Shown: positions 1 to 9,236, numbered from the stretch's first letter. The stretch: DNA of 64,000 nt from Enterobacter cloacae complex sp. ECNIH7 (GCF_002208095.1 NZ_CP017990.1:3038001-3102000), one strand, 5' to 3'. The notes: generated by a model not told the origin, from the letters alone. Program-made: numbers and translations.

Positions 1-244
1 CCGACAGGTCAAAATCGCCGGAGGCCAGACAGAACAGCATCCCGCAGGCCACCATCCCGGACATGGAAATGGCCAGCCCCAGCCCCTTCATATTAATGAA
101 GGTGGCAAAGTTAGGAACAAAGATCGCGCAGGCGAGGAACAGCGCGGCAAAGACCACAAGCATGCCGTACTGATCCCAGATACGTCCAAAACTCAGCGCC
201 GACTTCGACTTCGGCGCTCCGGATGTAGTAACAGAGGACATCAT
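1..244 (-). CDS. araH: L-arabinose ABC transporter permease AraH (5' part only)
   Basis: N-terminal 81 or so residues of the inner-membrane permease that carries L-arabinose into the cytoplasm together with AraG and AraF. The translated start has two adjacent ATG codons, a Ser/Thr/Gly-rich cytoplasmic leader, the stretch FGRIWDQYGM, and then the first hydrophobic segment, as in E. coli AraH. The gene follows araG by 11 bases on the same strand, so it is the last gene of araFGH. The remainder lies beyond position 1, so integrity cannot be judged. Confidence 0.93.
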   Translation of the reverse strand, partial: MMSSVTTSGAPKSKSALSFGRIWDQYGMLVVFAALFLACAIFVPNFATFINMKGLGLAISMSGMVACGMLFCLASGDFDLS

Positions 245-255
245 TAACTCCTTAC

Positions 256-1770
256 TCAGGCGACAGCCTGGCTGACTTTAGGCATGGCGAGGTTCAACGC
301 CTGTTGTTCATTCGCCTGTTCATGAAGTAATTCACCGGCAATTTCGCCTTCACGCATCACCACAATGCGGTCGGCCACGCCAAGCACCTCCGGCAGATCG
401 CTGGAGGCGAAGAGCACCGCCACGCCGCGTTTTGCCAGCTCATAGATCACGTTATAAATCTCGTGTTTTGCCCCCACATCGATACCGCGCGTCGGCTCAT
501 CCAGCAAAATGACCTTCATATCTTCGGACAGCCAGCGGCCTAAAATCGCCTTCTGCTGGTTTCCGCCTGACAGATTCATGATCAGCTGTTCCGGACCCGG
601 CGTTTTAATATTCAGAGAGCGAATATGGTGGTCGGCATTGCTCGACTCCCAGCCATCGTTTATCAGGCAGCCTGCGCGAATAAACTTGCGGCGAGCGGAA
701 ATATTGATGTTGTCGCGTACCGAATGCACCGGAATAATCCCCTCGGCTTTACGGTCTTCCGGGCAGAGCATCATGCCCGCCCCGATCGCGTGGGCCGGTT
801 TCTGGATATCGACCCGTTCACCATCAATAGAAACCTGCCCTTCGGTAATACGGGTTCCACCGAACAGGCCTTTCATTAATTCACTGCGCCCCGCCCCCAC
901 CAGACCAAACAGGCCGACAATTTCGCCGCTGCGAACGGATAACGAAATCGGCGTGCGCACGCCCGGCGCTTTGACGCTGTCCAGGCGCAGGCGTTCAGGG
1001 CCATACTGACGCGGCTGCCAGTGATAAATATCACCCAGCTCGCGTCCGACCATCGCCTGAACAAGCTGGTCATGGTTAACCTGCTGCATGTCGGTAAAGG
1101 TGCGCACATAGCGCCCATCTTTAAAGACGGTGATGGCGTCGCTCAGGGCAAATATCTCTTCCATGCGGTGCGAGACATACAAAATCGTACGGCCTTCCTG
1201 ACGCAATTCGCGGATCACGCGGAACAGATTTTCTATTTCACGCGCAGAGAGCGAACTGGTGGGCTCATCGAAGGCGATAATTCTGGCGTTACGCGCCAGC
1301 GCCTTGGCAATTTCAACCATCTGCCACTGGCCGATGGAGAGATATTTCAGCGGCGTCTGGGGATCGACGTCCAGACCAAGATGTTTAAGCTGCAGCCCCG
1401 CTTCATAATTAAGTAGCGAACGATTTACCACGCCGCCTTTGTGCGGGAGCTGTCCTAAATAGATGTTTTCCGCCACGGTCATCTCAGGAATGAGGTGCAG
1501 CTCCTGATAGATGATCGCAACCCCGGCATTGAGCGCCGCCGTGGTATCGGCAAACGCCACCTCTTCGCCGCGAATGGCCAGCGTGCCGGTCGTAGGCGCA
1601 TAGTTGCCGCTGAGGATCTTCAACAGCGTGGATTTCCCCGCGCCGTTTTCCCCCATCAGGGCGTGAACCTGGCCGGCATAGCAGTCGAAGCTGATATCGG
1701 TCAGCGCGTTAACACCGGGGAAAGTTTTCCCGATGCCGCGAAAAGAGAGATACGGATCAGACTGTCGCAT
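256..1770 (-). CDS. araG: L-arabinose ABC transporter ATP-binding protein AraG
   Basis: Cytoplasmic ATPase of the high-affinity arabinose importer; 504 residues, the E. coli length. It has two tandem ABC domains: a Walker A motif GENGAGKS at residues 40-47 with DEPTSSLS as Walker B in the first half, and LSGGNQQK plus DEPTRGID in the second half. The second half has a degenerate P-loop (GLVGAGRS), usual for sugar importers of the AraG/RbsA/MglA class. It lies between araF (71 bases upstream, with a hairpin in the gap) and araH. Transcription is expected to depend on AraC and CRP as in E. coli. Confidence 0.97.
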   Translation of the reverse strand: MRQSDPYLSFRGIGKTFPGVNALTDISFDCYAGQVHALMGENGAGKSTLLKILSGNYAPTTGTLAIRGEEVAFADTTAALNAGVAIIYQELHLIPEMTVAENIYLGQLPHKGGVVNRSLLNYEAGLQLKHLGLDVDPQTPLKYLSIGQWQMVEIAKALARNARIIAFDEPTSSLSAREIENLFRVIRELRQEGRTILYVSHRMEEIFALSDAITVFKDGRYVRTFTDMQQVNHDQLVQAMVGRELGDIYHWQPRQYGPERLRLDSVKAPGVRTPISLSVRSGEIVGLFGLVGAGRSELMKGLFGGTRITEGQVSIDGERVDIQKPAHAIGAGMMLCPEDRKAEGIIPVHSVRDNINISARRKFIRAGCLINDGWESSNADHHIRSLNIKTPGPEQLIMNLSGGNQQKAILGRWLSEDMKVILLDEPTRGIDVGAKHEIYNVIYELAKRGVAVLFASSDLPEVLGVADRIVVMREGEIAGELLHEQANEQQALNLAMPKVSQAVA

Positions 1771-1804
1771 AACGTCTCCGTGATTCCTGTAGTGTGTACG
1801 TCTG

Positions 1805-1827
1805 GCCCCTCACGAAGCATGAGGGGC
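1805..1827 (-). terminator. araF-araG intercistronic hairpin
   Basis: Perfect 8-bp stem GCCCCTCA/TGAGGGGC with a 7-base loop in the 71-bp gap between araF and araG. There is no U-run after it, so it is more likely an mRNA-stabilising or attenuating hairpin than a full terminator. Such elements are common after periplasmic binding-protein genes, where they help keep binding protein more abundant than the membrane components. The role is inferred. Confidence 0.6.
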
Positions 1828-1841
1828 ACAATCACCGCGTA

Positions 1842-2831
1842 TTACTTACCGCCCAGCCCTTTTTTCGCCAGCTCCTCTTTGAAGTTGTCGCGGGTAATCA
1901 GCACCACGTCGGTCACTTCGGTAAATTTCGGCGGTTCGGCCCCTTTGGTTACCCAGTTGTAGAGCATCTCACTGGATTTGTAGCCGTGAACGTCCGGGCT
2001 CGGCAGCAGAGAACCGTAGAAGCCGGTCGCTTGCGCTTTGGACAGCTCGCTGACGGCGTCAACGCCGTTGATGCCAATCCCGATCACGTCAGGCGCTTTG
2101 AAGCCCTGGCCTTCCGTCGCGCGTACCCCGCCCAGCACGGTGTTGTCGTTCATGCCGACCACCAGCCAGTGTTTGACCTCCGGATGCTGGACCAGCATAG
2201 AGTTCGCGGCGTCGAAAGCGCCCGGGATATCGTTGGATTTGGTTGGGACTTTATAGATCTGTTTTTCCGGGAAGCCGGCCGCTTTCAGCGCATCCATTGA
2301 ACCGGTGGTACGACGACGGGCGGTGTCCAGCTCGTCAGCCGTGATTGCCATTACCGCGGTCTCTTTGACATCCCAGCCGCGCTTTTGCATCTCTTTATAG
2401 AGTTCCTGGCCCTGGCGTTCGCCGATTTTGGTCGCCGCCATCATGACCAGCGGGACGGTGTCCATCGGCTTGCCTTTGGCGTTAACGAACTGATCGTCAA
2501 CCGCGATGACCTTCATATCGTAACCGCGCGCTTTCGCCGCGATTGCCGACCCCAGCTTTGGATCCGGGGTACAGATAACGAAACCTTTTGCACCGCTGGC
2601 CGCCAGGCTGTCGATGGCGTTCAGGGTTTTTTCGCCGTCAGGCACGGCGATTTTAATGACTTCAAAACCTAAATCTTTCCCGGCTTTATCTGCGAATTTC
2701 CACTCAGTCTGGAACCAGGGCTCTTCGGGCTGTTTTACCAAAAAACCGAGTTTTAAATTCTCAGCGATAGCGGATTGTGACATAACGGCAGCCAGACCGA
2801 TGGCCGCCAGCGCTTTAGTAAATTTGTGCAT
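1842..2831 (-). CDS. araF: L-arabinose-binding periplasmic protein AraF
   Basis: Periplasmic substrate-binding protein of the arabinose importer; 329 residues from the chosen ATG, as in E. coli. Residues 1-23 form a classic signal peptide (MHKFTKALAAIGLAAVMSQS, then a cleavage site near AIA-ENLK). The mature protein begins ENLKLGFLVKQPEEPWFQ. An in-frame upstream ATG at 2852 would put seven extra residues before the signal peptide and was rejected. First gene of araFGH. Confidence 0.96.
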   Translation of the reverse strand: MHKFTKALAAIGLAAVMSQSAIAENLKLGFLVKQPEEPWFQTEWKFADKAGKDLGFEVIKIAVPDGEKTLNAIDSLAASGAKGFVICTPDPKLGSAIAAKARGYDMKVIAVDDQFVNAKGKPMDTVPLVMMAATKIGERQGQELYKEMQKRGWDVKETAVMAITADELDTARRRTTGSMDALKAAGFPEKQIYKVPTKSNDIPGAFDAANSMLVQHPEVKHWLVVGMNDNTVLGGVRATEGQGFKAPDVIGIGINGVDAVSELSKAQATGFYGSLLPSPDVHGYKSSEMLYNWVTKGAEPPKFTEVTDVVLITRDNFKEELAKKGLGGK

Positions 2832-3618
2832 GGTAAACTCCAGCTTTAGCATTCTTTTCTGTAGGGAATAAGTGCGTGCTTCTTATTTAATCGGACTTAA
2901 AACAAGGCATTAGCGCTTACCTCGTCATAAGCGTTATTGCTGGTGATAGTTTTAGCGGGAAATTAATCATCCATAAGAGAGCCCCATCACACCGCAGAAT
3001 TACAGTAATTGCGTACATAAATTCAGCGAAAAATGACATAAAAAAGGCGGGATTTGTCAGACAAATAGAAAGGGATTAAGCAGAATTATCCATAAGATTA
3101 GCCAAGATATCCCTGATGCCCCTCAGCGGGCAAAACGCAACTGGCGTTAAAGGGGTTCAACATGTTTTTCATCAAGGATGTACAACGCACCTGTAAAAAC
3201 GTTATTTCGCAGAATTTGATTTAGCGCAATTTTATTGGCACATCATATATTCGAAACGATTAAACCGTATTTCTCTTTTTCTCGGAGTAATATTCCAACT
3301 TAATATTCCCGAAAGAGTAACAGTGCACTCCAACGGTAAAAAACCTTAATTATTAGAGCTTTAAATAAAATTCCATTCATGGCGAGCTAATTTTATTTCT
3401 GTACTATATTAAACTTTGTAATGTATGGTAAACACAGCCTAATTAAGAGTTTTCTTAGACCAAAGACAAGGGTATGCTTATTTATATCGAACACAGGAAG
3501 TGAATTTCGGTCGACTTCGGTCACGGCAGAATGTCTATTTCTGCTCTTTTCTTCGTATTTGCCTGGCGCTCAGGTTAAGCAACGGACATCACGTCCCACA
3601 GTCAATAAGGATATGAGT
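2832..3618. other. Divergent intergenic region araF/ftnB
   Basis: 787 bp with no convincing gene; AT-rich towards ftnB. It should hold the araFGH promoter and the ftnB promoter. A possible AraC half-site (consensus TAGC-N7-TCCATA) is seen at 3078-3094 as AAGC-N7-TCCATA, one mismatch, and a second isolated TCCATA is at 2970-2975. The open frame running from 3421 into ftnB has no good start context and is taken as leader sequence. Operator assignments are tentative. Confidence 0.5.
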
Positions 3619-4122
3619 ATGGCTACCCAAACGATGATGCAAAAACTTAACGCGCAGATGAACCTTGAGTTCTACGCCTCGAACCTGCACCTTCACTTAA
3701 GTGCGTGGTGTGCCGAGAATAGTCTTACGGGGTCTGCTACATTCTTTCGCTCGCAGGCGCAAAGTAACGTCACCCATATGATGCGTGTCTTCAATTTTCT
3801 GAAAGCCGCAGGGGCAAATCCTGTCGTTAAAGCCCTTGATGGGATCAACGAAAACTACTCCTGCCTGGAAGAACTGTTTCAGAAAACGCTTGAAGAGTAT
3901 GAGCAACGCTGCAGCACGCTCAGCAAACTGGCCGATGAAGCCAAAGCGCAGCAGGACATTACGACGCTCAAATTCTTACGCGATATGGACAAAGAACAGC
4001 AGCAGGATGGCATGCTGCTGAAGACGCTGGCGGATGAGATCCATCAGGCGCAGCAGGCGGGTTTATGTCCTGAGCAGACCGACCGTCATCTGCTCGACAT
4101 TGTGGCGGTGCAGCAACACTGA
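3619..4122 (+). CDS. ftnB: Ferritin-like protein FtnB
   Basis: Cytoplasmic non-haem ferritin homologue, 167 residues, same length as E. coli FtnB. The four-helix ferritin pattern is clear ([20 protein letters not shown] at the start, [16 protein letters not shown] in the last core helix). The ATG at 3619 was chosen because AAGGA at 3607-3611 lies 7 bases upstream; an ATG two codons earlier is too close to it. FtnB-type ferritins lack some ferroxidase ligands of FtnA and are linked to iron supply for Fe-S repair and virulence in Salmonella; that is family knowledge. ftnA is 2.8 kb downstream. Confidence 0.93.
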   Translation: MATQTMMQKLNAQMNLEFYASNLHLHLSAWCAENSLTGSATFFRSQAQSNVTHMMRVFNFLKAAGANPVVKALDGINENYSCLEELFQKTLEEYEQRCSTLSKLADEAKAQQDITTLKFLRDMDKEQQQDGMLLKTLADEIHQAQQAGLCPEQTDRHLLDIVAVQQH

Positions 4123-4279
4123 TGTTTTTAGCCGGCTCCCCCGGACGGGAGCTGGCCCCCTTCACATCTCCAACCATCTGCTTTTGCTGACATTTAACAA
4201 ATCTGATCTGGCTCCCAATGATTAACCACACAACGTGTGATGATTTATTTAGTTACATAATCATTGACGAGGGAGCATC

Positions 4280-5623
4280 ATGATCACCATTGAGTTTGTT
4301 GTCATTCTCCTCTGCCTGCTGACGGGTACGCGTTTCGGCGGTATGGGGCTGGGGTTAATCAGCGGCATTGGTCTTTTTATTTTATGTTTTGTCTTTGGTC
4401 TGCAACCGGGTAAACCGCCGGTTGACGTTATGCTGACCATCCTTGCGGTGATTGGCTGTGCGGCTACGCTGCAGACTGCGGGCGGCCTCAACGTCATGAT
4501 GCAGTTTGCTGAACGCCTGCTGCGCAAACATCCGCAGCACATCACCCTGCTCGCCCCTTTCACCACCTGGATGCTGACCTTTCTGTGCGGCACCGGCCAT
4601 GTGGTCTACACCATGTTCCCCATCATTGCGGATATCGCCCTGAAAAAAGGGATCCGCCCGGAGCGCCCCATGGCCGTGGCCTCGGTGGCATCACAGATGG
4701 CGATTACGGCATCCCCCGTTTCCGTTGCCGTTGTGTCGCTGGTGTCCATCCTGGCGGCCCAGCATGGGATCGGCCACGCGTGGGGGATCCTGGAAATTCT
4801 CGCCGTGTCGGTTCCCGCTTCGCTTTTCGGCGTAGCCATTGCGGCCCTGTGGAGCTTACGCCGTGGGAAAGATCTGGCTGACGACATAGAGTTTCAGGAA
4901 AAGCTGAAAGATCCTAAGCAGCGCGAGTTTATCTACGGCGGTACGGAGACGTTAATGAATCAGCGTTTCCCTAAACAGGCCTACTGGTCCACGTGGATTT
5001 TCTTTGCCGGTATTGCCGTGGTCGTTTTGCTGGGGGCATTCCCGGAACTGCGCCCCGCCTTTGAAGTGAAAGGCAAAATGACGGCGCTGTCGATGAACCT
5101 TGTCATTCAGATGATGATGCTAATTGCGGGCGCCGTGATGCTGATGGCCTGTAAGGTCAACGCGTCGGCTATTTCCAACGGCGCGGTGTTCAAGGCCGGT
5201 ATGGTCGCGATCTTCTCGGTGTTCGGCGTGGCGTGGATGAGCGATACCTTTTTCCAGGCGCATCTCGACGAGTTAAAGCTGGCGCTGGAAGGCGTGGTGA
5301 AGAGCCACCCGTGGACGTATGCCATTGTGCTGTTTCTGGTGTCAAAACTGGTGAACAGCCAGGCGGCTGCGCTGACGGCCGTTGCGCCAATGGGCCTCAT
5401 GCTGGGCATCGACCCGAAAATGCTGATCGCCTTTTTCCCGGCGTCCTACGGCTATTTTGTCCTGCCGACCTATCCCAGTGATTTGGCCTGCATCGGCTTT
5501 GACCGTTCAGGCACCACCCGCATCGGCAAATTTATCATCAACCACAGCTTTATTCTGCCTGGGCTGATTGGAGTAAGCTGCGCGTGCGCGGCGAGCTACC
5601 TGCTGGTCCAGACGTTCTTTTAA
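4280..5623 (+). CDS. Anaerobic C4-dicarboxylate transporter, DcuA/DcuB family
   Basis: 447-residue polytopic inner-membrane protein, very hydrophobic throughout. It shares family blocks with E. coli DcuB: LQPGKPPVDVML near residue 42, LCGTGHVVYT near 100, RPERPMAVAS near 128, SKLVNSQAAA near 355, YPSDLACIGFDRSGTT near 395 and NHSFILPGLIGVS near the end. The family exchanges fumarate, malate and aspartate for succinate, mainly during anaerobic growth. A strong ribosome site GAGGGAG precedes the ATG. The gene is absent here in E. coli K-12 and stands alone with its own terminator. It is not a clear one-to-one match to dcuA, dcuB or dcuC, so no symbol is given. Confidence 0.88.
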   Translation: MITIEFVVILLCLLTGTRFGGMGLGLISGIGLFILCFVFGLQPGKPPVDVMLTILAVIGCAATLQTAGGLNVMMQFAERLLRKHPQHITLLAPFTTWMLTFLCGTGHVVYTMFPIIADIALKKGIRPERPMAVASVASQMAITASPVSVAVVSLVSILAAQHGIGHAWGILEILAVSVPASLFGVAIAALWSLRRGKDLADDIEFQEKLKDPKQREFIYGGTETLMNQRFPKQAYWSTWIFFAGIAVVVLLGAFPELRPAFEVKGKMTALSMNLVIQMMMLIAGAVMLMACKVNASAISNGAVFKAGMVAIFSVFGVAWMSDTFFQAHLDELKLALEGVVKSHPWTYAIVLFLVSKLVNSQAAALTAVAPMGLMLGIDPKMLIAFFPASYGYFVLPTYPSDLACIGFDRSGTTRIGKFIINHSFILPGLIGVSCACAASYLLVQTFF

Positions 5624-5630
5624 CAGCATC

Positions 5631-5658
5631 AAAGGGCGACACGTGCCGTCGCCCCTTT
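5631..5658 (+). terminator. Terminator after the Dcu-type transporter
   Basis: AAAGGGCGAC and GTCGCCCCTTT form a GC-rich stem with a short loop just after the stop at 5623 and before the converging yecJ end at 5666. Flanking A and T runs allow it to work in both directions. Confidence 0.7.
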
Positions 5659-5665
5659 CCCTGCT

Positions 5666-5917
5666 TTAGTGGGACTCACCCTGCGGCGTGAATCGCAGCT
5701 CAATCAGCGCGATGGCTTTCTGGATCGCACGAAGCGTAACCGGGTCAGCGGCAGCAGGATGGCTGGCGAAATCGATGTTTTTCAGCTGCGTAGACATCTT
5801 CTCGCGCACTTCAACCGGCGCAATCACGTCCAGAACATCAAGGATTTGTTTGATAACCAGCTGACAGGCGACAACGTCAGAGACCAGTTCCTGATCGGCG
5901 CTCAGGTTTTGTGACAT
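5666..5917 (-). CDS. yecJ: YecJ family protein (DUF2766)
   Basis: 83-residue small cytoplasmic protein, nearly identical to E. coli Yec[21 protein letters not shown] at the start and [17 protein letters not shown] at the end. No catalytic motif can be seen and its function is unknown. ATG at 5917 follows a strong AGGAG. It sits between the Dcu-type gene and azuC, as between ftnB and azuC in E. coli. Confidence 0.92.
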   Translation of the reverse strand: MSQNLSADQELVSDVVACQLVIKQILDVLDVIAPVEVREKMSTQLKNIDFASHPAAADPVTLRAIQKAIALIELRFTPQGESH

Positions 5918-5993
5918 GGGTTTTCTCCTTATTTAAAGGCCGCCATAGTAGCAAAACACGCCCCCTGTCATCTTCCCTTCATCGCCTGCAGGT

Positions 5994-6149
5994 ACAAAAA
6001 AACCCGCCGAAGCAGGTTTTTTTATCAGAACATGGCGCCTGGCGGCACGTCTTTGAACGTGCGGCAGTAATTGGCCCACATGCTTTTCAGGATTTTGCGC
6101 AGTTTCACGATGATGCTCCATTAACTTGTTATACAACTTTATTGTCAAC
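5994..6149 (-). ncRNA. azuCR: AzuCR dual-function small RNA
   Basis: Transcript inferred from a sigma-70-like promoter on the minus strand (TTGATT at 6178-6183, 16-base spacer, TATTAT at 6156-6161), giving a start near 6149, and a strong terminator at 5995-6023 (GC stem with a TTCG loop and seven U). The predicted length, about 156 nt, is near the 164 nt known for E. coli AzuCR. It encodes the small protein AzuC (6025-6108). In E. coli the RNA also base-pairs with galE and cadA mRNAs. A CRP-like palindrome (6160-6175) lies in the promoter spacer, suggesting repression by CRP. Both ends are predictions. Confidence 0.65.
6025..6108 (-). CDS. azuC: Small protein AzuC, GTG start
   Basis: 27-residue protein inside the AzuCR RNA. 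It reads M(GTG)KLRKILKSMWANYCRTFK and then DVPPGAMF, matching E. coli AzuC (28 residues, ending GAMFR) except for FNNYCK/WANYCR-type changes and loss of the final Arg. The GTG at 6108-6106 is preceded by GGAG with 7 bases of spacing. AzuC is an amphipathic inner-membrane-associated peptide reported to act on glycerol-3-phosphate dehydrogenase GlpD. The rare start codon may keep translation low so that the RNA is also free to base-pair (inference). Confidence 0.85.
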   Translation of the reverse strand: MKLRKILKSMWANYCRTFKDVPPGAMF

Positions 6150-6159
6150 GTGCTTATAA

Positions 6160-6205
6160 TATGACCACCATCACAAAAATCAATCCTTTTGTGATACTCA
6201 TCACA
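6160..6205. promoter_or_regulatory. Two CRP-like operators between azuC and yecR
   Basis: TGTGATACTCATCACA at 6190-6205 is a perfect TGTGA-N6-TCACA palindrome. A second, TATGA-N6-TCACA, lies at 6160-6175 with one mismatch, centre-to-centre 30 bp. Relative to the inferred azuCR start the centres are near -18 and -48. Binding by CRP is inferred from sequence only. Confidence 0.6.
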
Positions 6206-6342
6206 TTCTTATCAGGATTTGGCCTGATAGCGCTCCCCTCTCACCCGTTGCGAAGAGTGAGGGCAGATTGTCCGGCTATTCCAGGCATTGCAGCGGGCAT
6301 CTGCGGGTACGATAAGGTATTTCCATCCACTCAGAGCGAACC

Positions 6343-6681
6343 ATGAAAAGAGTCATTGTAGCCGGCACAATCCTGCTGCTCGCGGGGTGTAGTATTAACC
6401 GCCAGGCTGAAGTCAGCAGCCTCGACGCGCCGAACGGCATCGTCCGCCTCGATTACGGCCAGGCAATGCTGCAAAATGCGTATTCCGATGAGTATGTGAA
6501 TAACGGCACGGCAGCAAAAGCGTGTCAGAGCATGGGGTATGCCACTGCCTCAGCCTATGGTCAGCCCATTAAAACCTGCACCCTGACGAGCGGCTCTTTG
6601 TGCCTGAACGAGAGCGTGACTATCCAGTATAAATGTATGGGTTACGCCGTTAACCCTAAGACAAATAATCCCTGGTATTAA
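6343..6681 (+). CDS. yecR: YecR family lipoprotein
   Basis: 112-residue lipoprotein. The N-terminus is a lipoprotein signal MKRVIVAGTILLLAGC with lipobox LLAGC, so cleavage and lipidation at Cys16 are expected. The mature part contains four further cysteines that could form disulfides. E. coli YecR belongs to the FlhDC flagellar regulon though its role is unknown; the position between azuC and ftnA matches E. coli. No clear sigma-28 promoter was found upstream. Confidence 0.88.
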   Translation: MKRVIVAGTILLLAGCSINRQAEVSSLDAPNGIVRLDYGQAMLQNAYSDEYVNNGTAAKACQSMGYATASAYGQPIKTCTLTSGSLCLNESVTIQYKCMGYAVNPKTNNPWY

Positions 6682-6885
6682 TCAACGCTGCCAGCGTTTG
6701 CTGGCAGTTTATTTCATTACGAACAAAAACAATTCTCATTAATAAATTATAAAAATCGCCAATGCGTTTTATTCCCATTCGTATTTTAAATAAATAAAAT
6801 AAAAAATTTACGTTTTGCAAATAATTAAATAACAAATTATAGTGTCGCTCATTGTGAACCAGAAATAATAATCCGGAGCGTCACC

Positions 6886-7383
6886 ATGCTGAAAACTGAA
6901 ATGATCGACAAGCTCAACGCACAAATGAACCTTGAGCTTTTTTCATCCCTGCTCTACCAGCAGATGAGCGCCTGGTGCAGCTATCACAGCTTCGAAGGTG
7001 CGGCCGCGTTTTTGCGTCGTCACGCTCAGGAAGAGATGACCCACATGCAGCGTCTGTTTGATTATCTTACGGATACGGGCAGCCTGCCGCGCATTGAAAC
7101 CGTGGCTTCACCTTTTGCTGAGTATAATTCTCTCGATGAACTCTTCCGCGCCACCTACGAGCACGAGCAGCTGATCACGCAGAAAATTAACGAACTGGTC
7201 CACGCCGCGATGACCAGCCAGGATTATCCAACCTTTAATTTCCTGCAGTGGTATGTCGCTGAACAACACGAAGAAGAGAAGCTGTTTAAATCCGTACTGG
7301 ATAAATTGTCTCTGGTGGGGAAATCCGGCGAAGGTCTTTACTTTATTGATAAAGAACTTTCCACCCTCGATACGCAGAATTAA
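6886..7383 (+). CDS. ftnA: Non-haem ferritin FtnA
   Basis: 165-residue ferritin subunit, same length as E. coli FtnA and nearly identical. It assembles into a 24-mer cytoplasmic cage that oxidises Fe(II) and stores ferric mineral. Ferroxidase residues are in NLELFSS (Glu17 region), [10 protein letters not shown] (Glu49/50, His53), EQLITQ (Glu94 region) and EQHEEEKL (Gln127, Glu129/130). The 200-bp upstream region is extremely AT-rich and contains GATAAT/ATTATC-like words, in keeping with known H-NS silencing and Fur-dependent induction of ftnA in E. coli, but no single Fur box stands out. Confidence 0.96.
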   Translation: MLKTEMIDKLNAQMNLELFSSLLYQQMSAWCSYHSFEGAAAFLRRHAQEEMTHMQRLFDYLTDTGSLPRIETVASPFAEYNSLDELFRATYEHEQLITQKINELVHAAMTSQDYPTFNFLQWYVAEQHEEEKLFKSVLDKLSLVGKSGEGLYFIDKELSTLDTQN

Positions 7384-7419
7384 TTTCAGCGCGGTGCCGA
7401 AAACCGGCACCGCGCTAAT

Positions 7420-7761
7420 TTACATACACCCCGCACAGCTGGTGCAGCGCCAGTCATGAGGATTCACCGCCTGGTAAAAATAGCGGTAGCTGGACGTCTC
7501 CAGCGGAATACCCACCTCGAAGAACATATCCGTTAACCAGTCGACATTCTCAACGATCCACTCATCTTCCTGTAAGCCTTGTGCAAAGGTTTCATCTTCA
7601 GGATCGATAACCGAATAGATTGCCCAGGTGCCCATATCCTTTTCGCGGCGGGACTCGGGAAGTATCAGGGGTTGGTTCTGCCAGCTGATTATCCAGTGCC
7701 CATGGCACAACAGGTTACCTCCCCGACTCCATGCCGCGGTGAAGGGATTCTCTCCAGCCAT
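7420..7761 (-). CDS. Unrecognised small protein with C-terminal CxxCxxC
   Basis: 113 residues; not recognised. ATG at 7761 is preceded by GAGGG at a 4-5 base distance. The body is acidic and aromatic (DPEDETFAQGLQEDEWIVEN, then DWLTDMFFEVGIP), with no signal peptide or membrane segment. The last ten residues contain CTSCAGCM, a closely spaced three-cysteine motif that could bind metal or carry redox chemistry. It occupies the place of yecH between ftnA and tyrP in E. coli but does not resemble YecH. An inner ATG (residue 43) is possible but the conserved-looking sequence begins earlier. Confidence 0.6.
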   Translation of the reverse strand: MAGENPFTAAWSRGGNLLCHGHWIISWQNQPLILPESRREKDMGTWAIYSVIDPEDETFAQGLQEDEWIVENVDWLTDMFFEVGIPLETSSYRYFYQAVNPHDWRCTSCAGCM

Positions 7762-7881
7762 AAAACCCTCACTTAATTTGATAATTTATATTTATTGTTT
7801 ACGTTACGCCGGAATATCGCCCAGCAATAGTGCCCTTATGAAGTAGGCATCCGCCTAAAAAGGATCAGAGCACCAATAATC

Positions 7882-7922
7882 CGTAAATTATTCATTACAC
7901 TACTTGTAACGGTGATTTGACG
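7882..7922 (+). promoter_or_regulatory. Two TyrR-box-like operators upstream of tyrP
   Basis: Against the consensus TGTAAA-N6-TTTACA, CGTAAA-N6-ATTACA is at 7882-7899 and TGTAAC-N6-TTGACG at 7905-7922, centres 23 bp apart, about 70-110 bp before the tyrP start. E. coli tyrP is controlled by TyrR through a strong/weak pair of adjacent boxes, giving tyrosine repression and phenylalanine activation. Confidence 0.6.
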
Positions 7923-7990
7923 AATTACGGCTTTTCCCTTACTCTGCGCCGCAGATTTTGTCGCGGTTAAGCATCGTTGTAGAGGAAAGC

Positions 7991-9202
7991 GTGAAAAACA
8001 GAACCCTGGGAAGTATTTTTATCGTCGCCGGAACGACAATTGGCGCAGGAATGCTGGCCATGCCCCTGGCGGCCGCGGGCGTAGGATTTGGCATGACCCT
8101 GGTACTGCTGGGGACGCTCTGGGCGCTGATGTGTTACACCGCCCTGCTGCTGCTTGAGGTTTACCAGCACGTCCCCGCCGATACCGGTCTGGGTTCGCTT
8201 GCGGCGCGCTATCTGGGACGCTACGGCCAGTGGATAACCGGCTTTAGCATGATGTTCCTGATGTACGCCCTGACCGCCGCCTATATCAGCGGCGCCGGGG
8301 AACTCATCGCCTCCAGCGTCAACGACTGGTTTGGCTCTGACATTACCCCGGCGACGGGCGCTATCTTCTTTGCGCTCATCGGCGGCGGCGTGGTCTGCGT
8401 GGGTACATCGCTGGTCGATCTGTTTAACCGCTTTCTGTTCAGCGCCAAAATTCTCTTCCTGATTATCATGCTGGTGCTGCTGGCCCCGCACGTGCACAAG
8501 GTCAACCTGCTGACGCTGCCGCTGGAAAAAGGGCTGGCGCTTTCCGCGATCCCGGTCATTTTCACCTCGTTTGGCTTCCACGGCAGCGTGCCGAGCATCG
8601 TCAGCTATATGAACGGCGATATCCGCAAGCTGCGCCGCGTCTTTGTTATCGGCAGCGCGATCCCGCTGATCGCCTATATTTTCTGGCAGCTGGTGACGCT
8701 GGGCAGCATTGACTCTTCGACCTTTATTGGGCTGATGGCGCAACACGCTGGCCTGAACGGTTTTCTGCTGGCGCTGCGCGAGGTTGTTACCTCCCCGCAC
8801 GTGGAGCTGGCGGTACACCTGTTTGCCGACCTGGCGCTGGCAACCTCGTTCCTGGGCGTGGCGCTCGGCCTGTTTGATTACCTCGCCGACCTGTTCCAGC
8901 GTCGCAATACCGTAGCCGGACGGTTACAGACGGGGGCGATCACCTTCCTGCCGCCGCTGGGTTTTGCGCTGTTTTACCCGCGCGGGTTTGTGATGGCGCT
9001 GGGGTATGCGGGGGTAGCGCTCTCTATCCTGGCCCTGCTGCTCCCTTCCCTGCTGGCGTGGAAAAGCCGCCAGCAGCATCCTCAGCAAGGGTATCGCGTG
9101 GCGGGAGGAAAACCGCTGCTGTGCGTGGTGTTTTGCTGTGGTGTGGTGATTATTCTGGTGCAGGTGTTGATTGCAACCGGGATGCTCCCGGAAGTGGGTT
9201 AA
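7991..9202 (+). CDS. tyrP: Tyrosine-specific transporter TyrP
   Basis: 403 residues from the GTG at 7991, the exact length of E. coli TyrP, with AGAGGAAA just upstream; a longer frame starting at 7958 was rejected. It is an inner-membrane tyrosine:H+ symporter of the aromatic amino-acid permease family, with 11 predicted hydrophobic segments. Family signatures are [18 protein letters not shown] at the N-terminus and [17 protein letters not shown] in the middle. It stands alone between TyrR-like boxes and a strong terminator. Confidence 0.95.
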   Translation: MKNRTLGSIFIVAGTTIGAGMLAMPLAAAGVGFGMTLVLLGTLWALMCYTALLLLEVYQHVPADTGLGSLAARYLGRYGQWITGFSMMFLMYALTAAYISGAGELIASSVNDWFGSDITPATGAIFFALIGGGVVCVGTSLVDLFNRFLFSAKILFLIIMLVLLAPHVHKVNLLTLPLEKGLALSAIPVIFTSFGFHGSVPSIVSYMNGDIRKLRRVFVIGSAIPLIAYIFWQLVTLGSIDSSTFIGLMAQHAGLNGFLLALREVVTSPHVELAVHLFADLALATSFLGVALGLFDYLADLFQRRNTVAGRLQTGAITFLPPLGFALFYPRGFVMALGYAGVALSILALLLPSLLAWKSRQQHPQQGYRVAGGKPLLCVVFCCGVVIILVQVLIATGMLPEVG

Positions 9203-9204
9203 AT

Positions 9205-9235
9205 AAAAAAGGGGCTATCATCAGCCCCTTTTTTT
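9205..9235. terminator. Bidirectional terminator tyrP/yecA
   Basis: AAAAAAGGGGCT and AGCCCCTTTTTT pair around a six-base loop between the converging tyrP and yecA, with U-runs on both strands. Confidence 0.85.
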
Positions 9236-9236
9236 A

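Noticed and set aside
3421..3618. 66-codon N-terminal extension of FtnB
   Set aside because: No similarity to ferritins, no ribosome site at 3421, and a well-spaced AAGGA supports the start at 3619.
7967..8818. 283-codon frame antisense to tyrP
   Set aside because: Gln/Arg/His-rich shadow frame of a GC-rich membrane protein gene; no ribosome site or recognisable domain.
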